Positions 21,451 to 21,803 of a stretch of DNA of 21,803 nucleotides are shown piece after piece. Numbering within the stretch: position 1 is the first letter of the stretch; every line of letters starts with the position of its first letter. The notes beneath the pieces are model-generated. The model did not search any database. It was not told where the DNA came from and was given only the letters and a program-made list of their open reading frames with translations. The DNA is from a virus. The translations under genes were made by a program, and so were the position numbers. Location: positions 1 to 21,803 of the IMG/VR virus record IMGVR_UViG_3300032214_000147; one strand, given 5' to 3'.

Positions 21451-21547
21451 AATTAACCCCTTCCGGTCAATTGCGTTTGTAAATGCAATTAAACACTAGC
21501 CCACTGACAAATGCAATATGCCATAGGGGTGTGTCATGTGATCTACC
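21451..21547 (-). promoter_or_regulatory. Candidate early promoter region
   Basis: This 97-bp non-coding stretch separates the last late gene from the first early gene. In the coding direction TTGCAT, a 17-base spacer and TTTAAT make a weak sigma-70-like pair, with the dyad at 21490-21469 just downstream. It is the most likely transcription start for the early block; the individual boxes are only moderate matches. Confidence 0.4.
21469..21490. promoter_or_regulatory. 22-bp dyad in early leader (operator or hairpin)
   Basis: AATTGCGTTT and AAATGCAATT are near-perfect inverted arms around a 2-base centre (nine Watson-Crick pairs and one G-T). It lies 18 bp before the first early gene and next to the possible -10 box. 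That fits a repressor operator or a short RNA hairpin controlling early expression. No repressor gene is evident in the phage, except possibly the HicB-like protein. Confidence 0.5.
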
Positions 21548-21803
21548 TCACCCAAAGGCCTTACCCATAGCTGTAAATGAACCATCTGCATTGAAGGGAA
21601 TCATCTCCGCGCTTACATTGCCGCGCTTAATATGTATGATCACTGCCGCGGCTTGCCAGTTTGCATAGCCTCTAATGCCCAAATAAGCCATTTTCTTCAT
21701 GTCGCATGTATGACCACATTCAATACCCACTAAAACACGCTCTAAACGGCCGTTAAAGGCTTCTGAGTGGCATTGGTAGCCCATCCTATGAGTATGCCCC
21801 GAC
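21548..21803 (-). CDS. Calcineurin-like metallophosphoesterase, C-terminal part (cut by window edge)
   Basis: This is the end of the gene whose beginning is at 1-638. The part within the repeat (21681-21803) duplicates GHTHRMG to MAYL, and the unique part (21548-21680) adds the last 44 residues, ending GKAFG at TGA. A start at the internal ATG (21784) would remove the metal-binding residues and is an artefact of the cut. Seen as one gene the protein is 256 residues, a normal size for a single-domain enzyme of this family. Confidence 0.85.
   Translation of the reverse strand, partial: SGHTHRMGYQCHSEAFNGRLERVLVGIECGHTCDMKKMAYLGIRGYANWQAAAVIIHIKRGNVSAEMIPFNADGSFTAMGKAFG
21681..21803. repeat. 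Right copy of exact 123-bp terminal repeat
   Basis: Identical to bases 1-123. Deleting one copy and closing the circle gives an intact metallophosphoesterase gene. It indicates a complete circular assembly rather than a fragment. Confidence 0.95.

Noticed and set aside
21548-21784. Independent 78-residue gene starting at the ATG at 21784
   Set aside because: The start is internal to the metallophosphoesterase; the apparent gene arises because the circle was cut in this coding sequence.
1-21803. Integrase, excisionase, CI-like repressor, attachment site, transposon, CRISPR array, tRNA
   Set aside because: None is recognisable on either strand; the gaps between genes are too short for most of them and hold no matching patterns.

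Overview
The window is essentially a complete small tailed-phage genome on a circular map. Bases 1-123 are repeated exactly at 21681-21803, so the unique unit is 21,680 bp. One gene, a metallophosphoesterase, reads without interruption through the join. Every gene I can support lies on the minus strand, so transcription runs from high to low coordinates. The DNA is AT-rich (roughly 40 % GC by eye). Genes are packed with ATGA or TAATG stop/start overlaps, and no non-coding stretch exceeds about 110 bp. HK97-type head genes, a siphovirus tail with a tape measure, an M15-peptidase endolysin with small holin-like proteins, and a GCH-motif domain often seen in actinobacteriophages suggest a siphovirus of a low-GC actinobacterium, perhaps a freshwater one. 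That host assignment is inference.

In transcription order, 21547-21451 is a short non-coding stretch with a 22-bp dyad. The early/replication block follows (21450-18380): a Cys-rich mini-protein, a HicB-like protein, an unknown, a prim-pol primase, two small proteins, an ERF-like annealing protein with a Cys-rich tail, a zinc-ribbon mini-protein, a PD-(D/E)XK-type nuclease and a 34-residue zinc-ribbon protein. Next come a membrane-anchored lytic transglycosylase-like protein carrying a G8-T3-G8 tract, a glycosyltransferase and a small beta-rich protein (18365-16866).

A 110-bp non-coding stretch with an unusually GC-rich core (16756-16865) lies before the packaging and head genes: HNH endonuclease, small terminase, large terminase, a 48-residue membrane protein, portal, prohead protease, GCH-domain protein and major capsid protein. 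Neck and tail genes follow: connector, tail-terminator-like protein, major tail protein, tail-assembly chaperone with a -1 frameshift product on an A AAA AAT slip site, a gp10-like protein, tape measure and a minor tail protein. A beta-rich tail protein, three tandem paralogous tail/adhesion candidates and a small coiled-coil protein complete the tail end. The lysis cassette is an M15 peptidase plus two holin-like membrane proteins. The last block is a second glycosyltransferase, an NAD-dependent sugar epimerase/dehydratase, a small charged protein and the metallophosphoesterase.

I see no integrase, repressor, tRNA, CRISPR array, DNA polymerase or replicative helicase. This suggests a lytic phage that borrows most of the host replisome. 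The most unusual points are the three-gene adhesion-like array, the G8-T3-G8 tract in the transglycosylase gene, three very short Cys-rich proteins, a HicB-like protein without a HicA partner, and a candidate cos region.
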